Shown one piece after another: positions 45,896 to 56,640 of a stretch of 64,000 bases of DNA; within the stretch, counting starts at the first letter, position 1; every line of letters begins with the position of its first letter. The translations under genes were made by a program, and so were the position numbers. The notes under the pieces were generated by a model. The model was given only the letters and a program-made list of their open reading frames with translations. It was not told where the DNA came from and did not search any database. Source of the DNA: Megamerina dolium (lineage: Eukaryota; Arthropoda; Insecta; Diptera; Megamerinidae); contig OY978525.1 in NCBI GenBank assembly GCA_963854835.1, positions 97,481,388-97,545,387 on the forward strand, in the 5' to 3' direction.

Positions 45896-47560
45896 GTGCA
45901 ATATCCTTGATCAAGTTTTGTCCTACCAAATGAATTACAAGGAGTATTATCGCCCAATATATGAATGATGTGATGCAAATATGTTTCACAAAACAAAACA
46001 AAAATTTGCTCTCTAATCACATACATATTTACGAATATGAATTAATAATATAAGAATAATTGTGTATGTTAATAGCAACTTCAAACTCTGGCAACTGCCA
46101 TAATAAAATGTAATGACAGCGACATGAACTGTACAACATAACAACACCCTCTATGATTTGTCTTTAACTTGTCTCGTTTGCCTCATATCACAGTGTGACA
46201 ATTATATTTGTGCATTTATGTATGTGTGTATGTACGTACTTGTATGGTACGTGCATGAGCGCCATAGCATATTGAATGACATATTAAATGTTCAAGAGTG
46301 TAAAATCAATTATTTAGCATTACTCCACTGAATGCTCACTCATAAATACATATATACGTACATTTGTATGTTTAGCCGTTTTTGCTGTTGTTCTTGCTGT
46401 GCATTGTCGTTTCAGCATGGAATGGGATGGAATGTTATGGAATAGGAGGTGAATGCGCATTTTAACAATTACTCGACCACAATTTAAGCCGCTTTGGTCT
46501 GTTACGTGGTTTCGTTCAACATTTTATACAAAACTGAGGCAACCATTTGGCTTATGATAATTTATTATTTTTTCCATTTTGTTTTTTAGGCGTTTCATTT
46601 TAGGCGGTTTGTTGATGGTTGATACGAATGGTTGTCATTTTTTTGTTGTGTGAAATTTGAAATTATTTGTTGATCTTAGAATTTGTAGTTAGTTGAAATT
46701 CTAATATGTCAGGGTATATTTAAGATATTTAAATATAAACACTCTTAGAAAGGTTCTCTTAGAAATGATAAGTATCATTATTGTTGTTGTTGTTGTTTTA
46801 GATAACTATTTAATACCTTCTGTATGCGGTGTAGTTAATTGGCGCACTGTCTTCGATAATGGCTTACTATGAAAGGTATATAACAACAATGGTATAACTA
46901 TTAAAAATCGTTACATGGCAGTGTCACAAAAAAAAAAAAACAAAAATATACAACCAATCTAACCAAATGGATGGGTTAGGTAGTTACTTTCCGACATAAT
47001 GGCGACGAATGATAATGATGATGATAGAATTTTGCACCGATCGATGCCAAGTGTTCGTTCAAAAGTGTCAGATCATCATACAACTGTTGGTGATTCTGAT
47101 CATACTCCTGAAAGATTATAGCCATTATACATATGTACATACGAGTATGTTGGTATGCATGATGTTTAGTGAGTGGTTCAACAATGATTATAATAACATT
47201 TCAAAAACGAAATTAATAACCGATGACGATGACGATGTATTCGCAATGCAATGGTTTCCTGCAATTTAGATCAGTTGACTGATGTAGTCTTTGTTTTTGT
47301 TGTTGTTCTTATTTTGATCTTCTCTTGGTCTTGACTGCCTGACTGATATTATTAATATGTATTGTTGCTTTTGTAGTTATATACTTATTAAATACTTAAT
47401 ACGTATGTATATATTTGTACAACTACTTACATTAGGGCGAATTAAATTTATAAACAATATCGAAAAACAACAAACTTCGATCATTTCAAGCATTTCATCT
47501 GAAGGAAGCATAAAGAAATTAAGAGCCACGACAAAAGAATACATTTTTGTGGGGTCGCCC
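45896..47560. other. AT-rich noncoding DNA
   Basis: No gene is supported. TTG repeats occur near 46780-46800 and GATGAT tracts near 47012-47030. Confidence 0.5.
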
Positions 47561-47569
47561 CCTAAAAAG

Positions 47570-48180
47570 TGATTATAGCAGAAAAGTATGCTCAGAGATT
47601 ATGTTTAGATGAAAAACTAATGAAGGTCAGTCATTCATTTCGGCGCCCTAGAGACAATGCAACGGCAGCTATTGTCGATTTCCAAGTGTTTTTTCTGTCA
47701 TTTCGAATGGGAGTGCCCCTAAGGTGTGGAGATAAGCATGTTCGGATGAAATGCTCTAGAGCAAAAATTAATGGGAGTCAGCGATCCACTTTATTGATCT
47801 AGAGGCGAGTGCTGTTCAGTTATTAATCGATTTTTAAATGGGTTTCAATGGGTTTTTTTTGTATATTTTCTTATTGGGTTGAGGTAGGATTGAAAATGTA
47901 TTCAGAGAAAATGATGAGAAAAAAAATAATAATAATAAAGGCCAGTTCTAAATTTAATCACTCACGTTACTATTCCTGAGATTATTTGTCTTTTTTAAAA
48001 AATACCTGAAAATCGAAAGACAATCCCATAGCTGCCCAAGAATCGTCTCCAGAGCGGTGAAATGTATGAGTTATCTCTATTAATTTGTCTTTCTCAACAT
48101 TACTTCTAATCATACTTACCTCAAATCTCAACTTCTTATGGAGAGCTCCTTTACAAAATTGATGGTTTTGTAAGAACTTC
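47570..48180. repeat. degenerate inverted duplication
   Basis: The plus strand at about 47586-47690 encodes EKLMKVSHSFRRPRDNATAA followed by VDFQVFF. The minus strand at about 47985-48100 encodes DKLIEITHTFHRSGDDSWAA followed by FDFQVFF. The two arms are clearly related and inverted, but diverged and separated by about 300 bp. They could be the long terminal inverted repeats of an old foldback element or two inverted copies of one repeat. I do not recognise the family. Confidence 0.45.
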
Positions 48181-51100
48181 AAATTTGATCCAAATAATAG
48201 ATTTCTTAGGAAGATATGCTTGAAATATATACATTTTATATTTTTCGCTGAATCTGATAATTAAAATTTTTACTTCATGCAATTTAACCTACCTTAATTA
48301 CCCACTTACCTATATACCGACACTTAAGTGGGCTTTGCTTGTAATTTGAACTGAAATTATACAAAATATTATTTAAAAAATAACGAAAGCAACAACAGCA
48401 ATAAAATATGAACTCAAAACCATAATTGTAAGTAGGAAGCACTTATGATATCAACGATCTATGCAAGAAATCCCAATACCAACCGAAAATAATACAAGTC
48501 ATATTCTATGTTATAGTCGAGTAAATATTGAATTGGGGAAAAAATATCAGATGCTATAAAATTAAATTATTGTATAAACAATTTCTTTTTGTATACTGCT
48601 AGTAAATTTTTATTAATCCAAATATGTAGCATTTTGATCGACCACCAAACGGGACACTTTTATCACCGAACCCTAATTACAACGCTGTAGAAGTTCAAAC
48701 ATTTTCTTTGAAAACCTGAGTAAAATAATTTGTAAAGACAACTTTGCTCCGAAAAGGGTGCACTGCAAGTAAAATGTGGTCTGTAGGTACAAGGTTACTA
48801 CTATACGATGGATATATCGAAACTCTCCAGTCGAACTCCCTCAAAGTGTGCCGAATCATTAAAGAGGTGTATAAAGTACCATTATTCCCTTTCTGCTAAT
48901 CAATTTTATTTATTTTTCAGCGATCTACTACTTCAATCGCAGTTATATATGCTCTTACATCGCATTTGATGTATTGATTCATACGTTTTTGTAAAAATAT
49001 TACATGAAATATAAAATGCTTATATTAAAACCTATGTAATATACAAAAATCAATAATTCCGAGTACTTTTCGAAAGTCATTATTTACAGCAACTATAAAA
49101 AGCAACACCATTTGTAAAATGATCACTATGGCAATGATGAAAGTATTTACTTATAAAATATGTAGATTGTGAAATAGATATGAGCAACTGTTTGGTCCAA
49201 TGTATGACTAGATGAATATATTGATGTAGGTAGCAAATACTCGTATATTCATGCATAGGTACTTATATAAATATATTGTATATACAATAATGAAATGAAA
49301 GAAAATGGACGAAATGAATGGTTTTTGAGCATATACATCTGATAATGATGACTGTATTTACATGTATTACAATAATACGTACGATCGATGTGAGTGTCAG
49401 CTAACAGAAGCAGCATAATATTACTAAAATAACATACAGAGGAAACTATATAAGTACCTGATGGATGTATCCATTGGCATCAACAATGATGCCTACTGCC
49501 ACCATCAACATCATCGTCAACACTCGCATGTCGGCCAACATTAACTTATTGACAATGACGCGCCACTTTTGGTGCATTTAACTACAACGATAATAGCAAC
49601 AACACCGAGTATATCATAATATAATATAGTATACCGTCACAGCGCCAATATCTGTACTACGTAGCAGTGTGATCGATAGCACGATTATATTTGATATTTA
49701 TGTGCATATGTATATATGCACTCCTCGTATTTGTTTTGGTTGCTATTGTGTGTAAAGAATGAGAGCATTTGGAACTTATTTTCATAAAACCAGCTAAATA
49801 AGCAACTACAATAACCACAATGGACGTGTCATCATTGGCGCCAGCAGCCATCAAACTAACACGTATTTTATACACCTACCCAACTCATATGACGAATATA
49901 TGTAGATATATATGTCTAAATTTGGGTTCATAATTTTCATTTTAAGTACCCCAGACAAAAGAGTACACACAGACGCATGATCGATATCATAAAATAAGAA
50001 GATATTCCCATACAAATGTAAACATATGTGACCGCTCATGAGTAAAATAGAAATTGATATTTTACGAATACTTTCTTATTTCATTCGAAAAGATGACAAA
50101 TATATTTTTGTAAATAAATAAACCAAAAACCAAAAAAAAAAAATAAATAAAAAGAAAGAAAACATTTCAATCACCATTAGGGGAGTTTAGTAAATTTTGC
50201 AGCAATATTTGCTACATGCTACATCAATTCGAGTGTCTGAGTGATGTCAAAATGCAATAGAATACATTTCAAAAAATCACTATTAAACTTCCAATCTGGC
50301 ATTGTGAATTAAATTCGTATGGACGCAAATACCTTAGAGCTTTTTCAACGAAAAATTTACTGCTATGGCATATTTTTAAAAATGGCGAATGAAATTTATA
50401 AGTGGAATTCCTGAATTCATCTAGATGGAAAATTGAATAATAAAGGAGTTTATTTTTTTTGGCTCACAAAAAAAAAAATAGTATATCCAGCGAACCAGAG
50501 TAGTCACATTCAATGGATTTTTAGTCACTGAAACCGAATTAGTGAGATCTGGAAATAAATCAGATTTCCACCATTACTTTCAATTTTTCTTCTAACCTCA
50601 AAAATCAAGCCAAAATAGACGAAAAGACGAATTAGAATTGCATTGAGGAACAGAATCTTTCGTTGCTCTGTGGAATAGTCATTATTCCAAATTAGATAAG
50701 ATAGTCGTGGGAGTAGCTACTCAAACGGTAACGTCCTCTCTCAGGTTATTTACTGTAGTGCCTTTCAGACGAAAGTTGAGGAGTTGATATGCCATAGCTA
50801 TCGTATCTAGAGAGAAAAAAATCAGAATGAGAGATATTGAGATCCACTCTGACAGAAAGGATGACCTTAAAGTTCTGCGCTCTAACATCATAATATCAAA
50901 AGGCATGTAAGACTTGAGGAGGTACAATCACTGATATTCCTGATCTATCGAGGAATTAGCTGAGTTCAATCACTACGCTAGAGATCTGCTCAATTTAAAG
51001 ACTTTGGTCTATATCTATCCCATTGCGCTCCTATGAACTTTTAATAAAGATGCGTTTTCAGAATCCTAACTGCGGTAATTGCGTTTTTACTGTTCATGCC

Positions 51101-51194
51101 GAAAGAAAATGATTGGCTTAGACAGTAAGCAACTACGAGGGAGACGGGTTAGGATATAGGCGGCGCCATTATTATCGTGTAAATCTTGAAAATT
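48181..51194. other. AT-rich noncoding DNA
   Basis: No gene is supported over 3 kb. Trinucleotide CAA/CAT tracts occur near 49490-49530, and poly-A near 50130-50145 and 50467-50478. Confidence 0.5.
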
Positions 51195-51450
51195 ATACTT
51201 ACTTATTTAATTACAACGGAGTATGTTCGATTTTGGTCGCATGCAGAATGCTTGGCCAGTTGTTTCTGTTCTTTTGCACATTGGAGCTAGGTAGAAATAT
51301 CTTCGCATCATCTTCAGGCAGACCAGTTTCCCGATAGTAAATGTCGAAAGCACAGTCATTAACTGTGACATATAGTCCAAGACCCTGGAACACATTGTTT
51401 GTTGACACTAGATACTTGGTTTTACCCTCGTTCATCGTAAGACACATCGG
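51195..51450 (-). pseudogene. decayed non-LTR reverse transcriptase fragment
   Basis: The minus strand encodes MCLTMNEGKTKYLVSTNNVF and LGLYVTVNDCAFDIYY, which matches the region just after the catalytic YxDD of RTE-like reverse transcriptases (GLxxNxxKTKYMxSS ... VxVxxxxFExVxxFVYLG). It is followed by an ACTTACTTA-type tail, as in the other tail modules. The downstream part is frameshifted. Confidence 0.55.
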
Positions 51451-52059
51451 TGTAATTCACATTCCCATACAGAGGATGTTGCACCGACTGCTTGCAACGA
51501 TGGTGATTTTAATCAACAAACAGGTGATATGTGTTGATCTGATTTTTAGGTAGTATTAAGGTTTGGGGTAGTGTAAAAATCTATTTAGAGGGGGATTTAT
51601 AAGGTCTGAAGCAACGTTGGTCCAAAAGTCCAATAATGTTTTTGAGCTTAGGCTACAATCTTTCACACAGTATATTGTATAAGACATTTTATACGATAAT
51701 GAGGGTACTTATTCCACGATGGTTGACTAAAATTATGGATTCCCTTTCCTTATTTATGTAGCAGAAAGCACTGCGACTTCAATAATCGGGAATCCTTCAA
51801 ATTATAGCTGTCAAATTTCATTTAGTATATATTTGAAAGGCATTGAAATCGAACATATCTCGCCTTTCTACAAAAATGCATCATATCGAATATCGTACGG
51901 GGATTAAATATTTGTTAAAATCATGATATCAAGCGCAAAGTAAACGATGTTAATAGGGAATCTGCATTTGCAATGTCAACAATAAGATATTAGGCAGCTG
52001 AATTTAAATATTATCGTAGGAGCATTCTTCATGATAATTAGCACAAATTTGAAAACGCT
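51451..52059. other. noncoding DNA
   Basis: Nothing recognisable with confidence. Upstream decayed mariner sequence may be present near 51640-52050. Confidence 0.35.
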
Positions 52060-52185
52060 GAAATGTGAAGTCCTACCCCACCCACTTGTTTCGATCAATG
52101 CCTCATGGCCTGACTGAGCAGCACTTCCGTTCTTTCGAAGAAGTCAGTCAACAGTGTTACGTTGTACATCACAAGTGTCACGGGT
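52060..52185 (+). pseudogene. decayed mariner transposase fragment
   Basis: A short plus-strand island reads HLFRSMPHGLTEQHFRSFEE, matching the mariner stretch after the third Asp (DYHLFRSMxHxLxxQxFxSxEEV). It is preceded in another frame by KCEVLPHP, the usual start of the HPPYSPD block. The rest is decayed. Confidence 0.6.
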
Positions 52186-52189
52186 ATTG

Positions 52190-53946
52190 CTACCATACGA
52201 GGTCTTTTGTTATGCTCCAAATTAGTGTCTCCTTACGACCATTATCTGATTCCAAAATTGAGAAAGTGATTTAGTGCAAAGAAATTTGCATCTAATGAGT
52301 AGTATATCGCTTGTATGAGACTATTTTGGAAACAAATTTGAGTTGTGGCTCCAGATATTTGATCTCTTGCCTAGTCAGACTTCCTATCAAATATCCCTTG
52401 TAAGAGTAAATATTAAGTAAAATCACTTTGATCTTTTGTATTATTCTTATCAGTTTTATTGCATTCTAAAGATAAACGTTATATATTCTTTTTGTTTTAT
52501 TTATAATTTTGTATTATTATAGCTTATTCTTATATTTATGTACAATGATTTATTAAATAAAATATTCGTATATATCGTATGTACGTATGTACGTACTGGT
52601 GTAATAATAAAAAACATAATTCTTTTTATTTATATATGAAAATGTATGCTGTTATGTAATTTATTCTGCTTTTGCTATGAATGCTTTATGATGTCAGTTT
52701 CTGGATTGTTAAATACAATCGATACTATTTACATACATATTCGCACATGAACAAGGTGATTGGTTACAATGGGTGTGCGTCGTCGCTTATGTAATGAGAT
52801 AACAATTAAGATTGAATTAAAATGAAATGAAAATGAAATGTGATGTAAGTGATTTAGCTAAAAATAATGTAAACGTTTTCTTTGTTGTTGCTGTTGCTTT
52901 TTAAATATTTTTATTGAAACTTGTCAATTTCATTTAGTTGGTAAATACACGTTTTAGTATGTATTGGTAAGGTAAGGTATATTCATTCACAACTTATTTG
53001 ATCAATATGTAATTCCATTTGTTTCTTAATTATTATTTAATGTAGAAAATTAGAGATAATAGAAAAACAGTGCTTTATATTTTGTACAATCATAATCATT
53101 TTAACTTAATTAACACATCGATACTTACAAATTAAACGATTATAATAAATAATTTAAATTTTATTTAGATAATGACAAAAATGTGTTAAAGGAAAGTTTA
53201 GTCAAATATATCAATATACATGCATTTTATTAAAAAATATATCAGATATTTATTCTTAATAGGGAAATTTCAAATTTGGATAGAATATAGATATATGATA
53301 GTTATTGCTCAGAATTTGTGAAAGATAACATTCAGTGAGTATGTAAAAAAGTTATAATAGAAAAGGAACATTTTTGAGTGTAGTCACATAGTCGTAGTAA
53401 GTAGTGGGAGATGAAAATAAGAAAAATACATAGCATTTTGTTTAATATTTTAGTATAATTTTAATTAGTATTAATTACATTAGTCTAAATGTTATTCGTA
53501 TGTGCGCATGTAGAGAAATCAGTGTCGCAAATATTTGTTAATTATTTCTTGTTTTTTGTACACCATTTTCTTTTTTATGTACTCGCATGTACTAAAGATT
53601 ATCCACCAGCCAACTAATCATTCTTAAACTTGATCTACGCACACATTAGATGAGATCATTCAGTGATCGTTGGGGGGAGGGGGCAGTACATACAATCGTT
53701 GGAAAGTGTAAAGAATAAATTTCAGAAATTTTGAAAAACAAATTAATAGCCATATTCGTATGTATGTACATATGTATGTAAGTGCGATAATCTCTTACAT
53801 AGAATATTCCCTTTAGCTGATTACATATTTATAGGAATTATTACATGTTTGATTTTTGCTTTTTCTCTTATGCAAATTAATTTTTTTTTTGCTTTCTTAC
53901 TATGATTTTCTATTATTTTTTTTTCTATTTAATAGTTGTTATCATA
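52190..53946 (-). other. AT-rich DNA, probably 3' UTR of the downstream-reading gene in its proximal part
   Basis: On the minus strand this follows the stop codon at 53947-53949. It is AT-rich with several AATAAA on the minus strand (plus-strand TTTATT, for example near 53226 and 53250), so a polyadenylation site is plausible, but I cannot choose one. The part below about 52600 shows no transcript evidence. Confidence 0.4.
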
Positions 53947-54269
53947 TCATGTAATATCGCTTACATTATTCGTTATATCCGGTGATGTGGAAAATGGTCG
54001 ATGTAATAGTAACTGTGCACTATGGTGATAGGAGGTGGTATCTTGTAATGATGCCGCCGATATATTCAAACTGGCAGCAACTATACTATTTGCCGTCGAA
54101 TTTAATTTCTCTGGCGAATTGACGCGTATTTTTGGTGGTGTACAATCACCACCATCTCCACTACCAGCACCAGCACCACCCACAGAAAAGTTAACTGACG
54201 ACGTATGCAGTGATGTTGGCACTGTCGCATAATTCGGATGCAAATTATGATGATGATGGTGATGATGAA

Positions 54270-54300
<31 letters not shown>

Positions 54301-54808
54301 CTGTTGATGATGATGTTGATGATGACTACCACCGTTGAGACCACCAAGTGTTGGTGGTTGTGGTAATTGCGGATGTGGTCTAATCACAATAGGCTGTATA
54401 GGAAATTGTTGAGTCATTTCTTTCAGACTACTGAAATTTTGCAAATAACAACCAGCATTGAAGAGACGTGTAGCCGCATCTAGTTTCAGTTGTGGCAAAC
54501 AGGTGGCGGCTGATAACGATGGCGCTGGTGGTGGTGGTGAAACATATGGTGACCCATACATATCCGATTTGAGTGCATTTGTCAGATCACGCGGTTTATC
54601 ATCATCGACAATTAAACTTTCATCACGTTCCATGGCACCATTCGACATGGAGCCGGGACTATGCTGCAGATGTAAACTACTCGGTACCGGAGAATGTGTA
54701 CCAAGTGAAATATCCGAATCGGATGTATCCGATGGTGTGGGTGATGGTACTTCATCAGGTCGTCGACTTCGGCAAGGTATGCCGGAATTGTGTTGATTGT
54801 TTTGTATT
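53947..54808 (-). CDS. terminal coding exon of a probable transcription-factor-like gene
   Basis: The exon codes for 286 residues to a TGA stop. It begins after a good acceptor (pyrimidine tract then CAG) and starts with the last base of a split codon. The earlier ATG in the open frame lies in intron. The sequence is low-complexity but not random: a conserved-looking block (CRSRRPDEVPSPTPSDTSDS, then DISLGTHSPVPSS), an acidic DDDKPRDL motif, a proline block, a hydrophobic block LDAATRLFNAGCYLQNFSSL, then His/Gln repeats and a Gly/Ala/Ser-rich end. No DNA-binding domain is in this exon. It would lie upstream, on the plus-strand right side, possibly beyond the window. The character fits a developmental transcription factor or cofactor C-terminus, but I do not recognise the gene. 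Confidence 0.8.
54243..54325 (-). repeat. coding His/Gln trinucleotide repeat (opa-like)
   Basis: Within the exon, CAT/CAC and CAG/CAA codons give a run of Gln (12 in a row) bracketed by His stretches (HHQHHH before, LHHHHHHH after). Mixed codons suggest a stable, selected or old repeat rather than a pure expansion. Confidence 0.85.
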
Positions 54809-54840
54809 CTGGAAGAAAGTGAAAATGACGGGAAAATTAA
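54809..54840 (-). promoter_or_regulatory. splice acceptor of the terminal exon
   Basis: On the minus strand, TTTTCACTTTCTTCCAG precedes the exon, with the intron's final AG at 54810-54809. The frame to the left (higher coordinates) continues only 21 codons and becomes low-complexity, as expected for intron. Confidence 0.75.
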
Positions 54841-55899
54841 TTTGATAAAATATTCTAAATTCGAATACAAAGGAAATTCTTAGATATAAAATGAAATTAA
54901 ATGAATGATGGCTTTTGAGAAATCTTGGACTACAGATTCTGTTCGGTTGCATTTAAAAATCGTTCTAAATTTATATCGTACCATTTTTTTTGGCATAAAA
55001 TGTTTTATTTGTATGTAATGTTTAGTAAGTTGCAAGATTCAAGCTATCTTCAAAGGTCTTCATTAGTATCAAATAGCATCGGAAGCACCATCATTAGGCT
55101 ACTGAAATCATTCTTTCAAAAATTAAAGAACACTGTGAGACAGCCTGAAATAGCTGAGAAGTGTTGTAGGTTTGGTCGAGTAAAACAAAACTGTGTACTT
55201 GGAATTTTGGGGACACCCTCAAAATCTTGATCTATGGTTCAAAACCAGTTCTGCTCTCTTTTCTTCAGAAACCGATTTTAATTTCCTAACATGTTTTGGA
55301 AAGAAGAAACTCAGGTCAAGAATGCAGTTTTATTTGAAAAGAGAATACTGCTTTAGCGGTACAAAGGGACGTCTTTTTTGCATCATATCGCACTGCCTTT
55401 TCCGGAATACGCTCCACTTCAGTCGAAACAACCAAAAATTGGGTCGATACGTTCTTTGCCATAAAAGATAAGCAGTTCTATAGGGACGGAATTTTACATC
55501 TGATTTCACCCATTATCTGAACTCTGTAGAAACTCTGATTGCCGAGAAGGTCACAGAGTGCCGGACACACTATATATTGGGTTGAAGAAAAAGAAATGCA
55601 TTAATTTAGGGTGCATACAAGGTGAGCCCCTTAAAGTTTGGAATTTGAATGAGCTATAAAGAAAAACTAATAAATATTTTTCAAAGTCTTGAGTTCATCA
55701 GAAATACTGGACTTGAAGAATGAAGCACAATATCATTCAAAGGACTGCCATAAAAGCTTTAAAGACCCCATTCGATCGTAAAATAATTGTCGTAATTACA
55801 AACTAAAACAGCTCAAAATTGGTACATGAGATTATTTTTACCAATGAACAGACGAGTTCGTAAATGCGCAGCGTCTCTCAACAAGAGGTGTGATTTTAA
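54841..55899 (-). other. presumed intron of the gene at 53947-54808
   Basis: There is no second exon that I can support. A sequence near 55573 (TATATTGGGTTGAAG) resembles a mariner terminal repeat, but no partner was found. Confidence 0.4.
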
Positions 55900-56640
55900 A
55901 TAAAAAAAAAAAAAGCAATATTTATGTGAAAGGAGATGATAACTTTATTTTAATCCAAAACTCTTAGGTACAAGAATACAATCTTTGCCAAATGTTCTCC
56001 GCGACCCTTCTTGCATATGGCTATCCTTTTGATGAAAGTTTTCATCATATTTTCGCATAATTGCGGCTGTATCACGCGAATGAGAGTTCTAATATTATTT
56101 TTAGTATAATGGTGTTAAGTCGCACGATTTTGGAGGCAACTAAAAGTCTCCGCTTTGAGGATTCACACGTCCGGGAAATATTTCTCGCAATAGAGCCATT
56201 GTTTTACCAGCTGTATGGCAAGCGATGTCATCCTTCTGAAAATAAACGTCGTCGACGACATTAGCATCAATTTCAGGCCAAAAAAGTCAACCAAAATCTT
56301 TCGCACAATCGTATTCCATTCACTGAAATGGTTGCACCAGCATTATTTTCAAAAAAAAAAAACAAATATGGCCGAATGACTCGCTACTTCAAAAACCGCA
56401 CCAACCTGTCACTCATTGTGGATGGAGAGATTATTCGACAATTTCTTTTACGTTTTCGGAGTCCCAGATGCGACAGTTTTACTCATTCACATACCCAGAC
56501 AGATGAAATAAGCCTCATCAACTAAAATAAATTTGTTTTAGAAATCATGATCTCCTTTATGCATTTCCAGCATCCAAGTATCGAATTCCGTAGTCTAAAG
56601 AGTTCAATTCATGTGTCAACTGCACCTGCACGATATTTTC
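55900..56640 (-). pseudogene. decayed DDE transposase, near-complete but scrambled
   Basis: Minus-strand pieces in order are LEMHKGDHDFLKQIYF(S), DEAYFICLGM then MSKTVASGTPKT, FFENNAGATISVNGIR, DVYFQKDDIACHTAGKTMAL, LREIFPGRVNPQSGDF and, near the end, MQEGSRRTFG. They follow the insect DDE family pattern (FSDEAHFxLxGYVNKQNCRIW ... VTVNGxRY ... VYFQQDGATCHTA ... LLREKFPGRVISRxGD ... ARGGHL). At least six frame changes or stops are present. The segment is collinear with the family, so this is one old insertion in the presumed intron. Confidence 0.65.

Noticed and set aside
54102..54347. Frames of poly-Ile/Ser/Asn on the exon's other registers
   Set aside because: They are frame shadows of the CAN repeat. 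The frame with a proper splice acceptor and stop is the one annotated.
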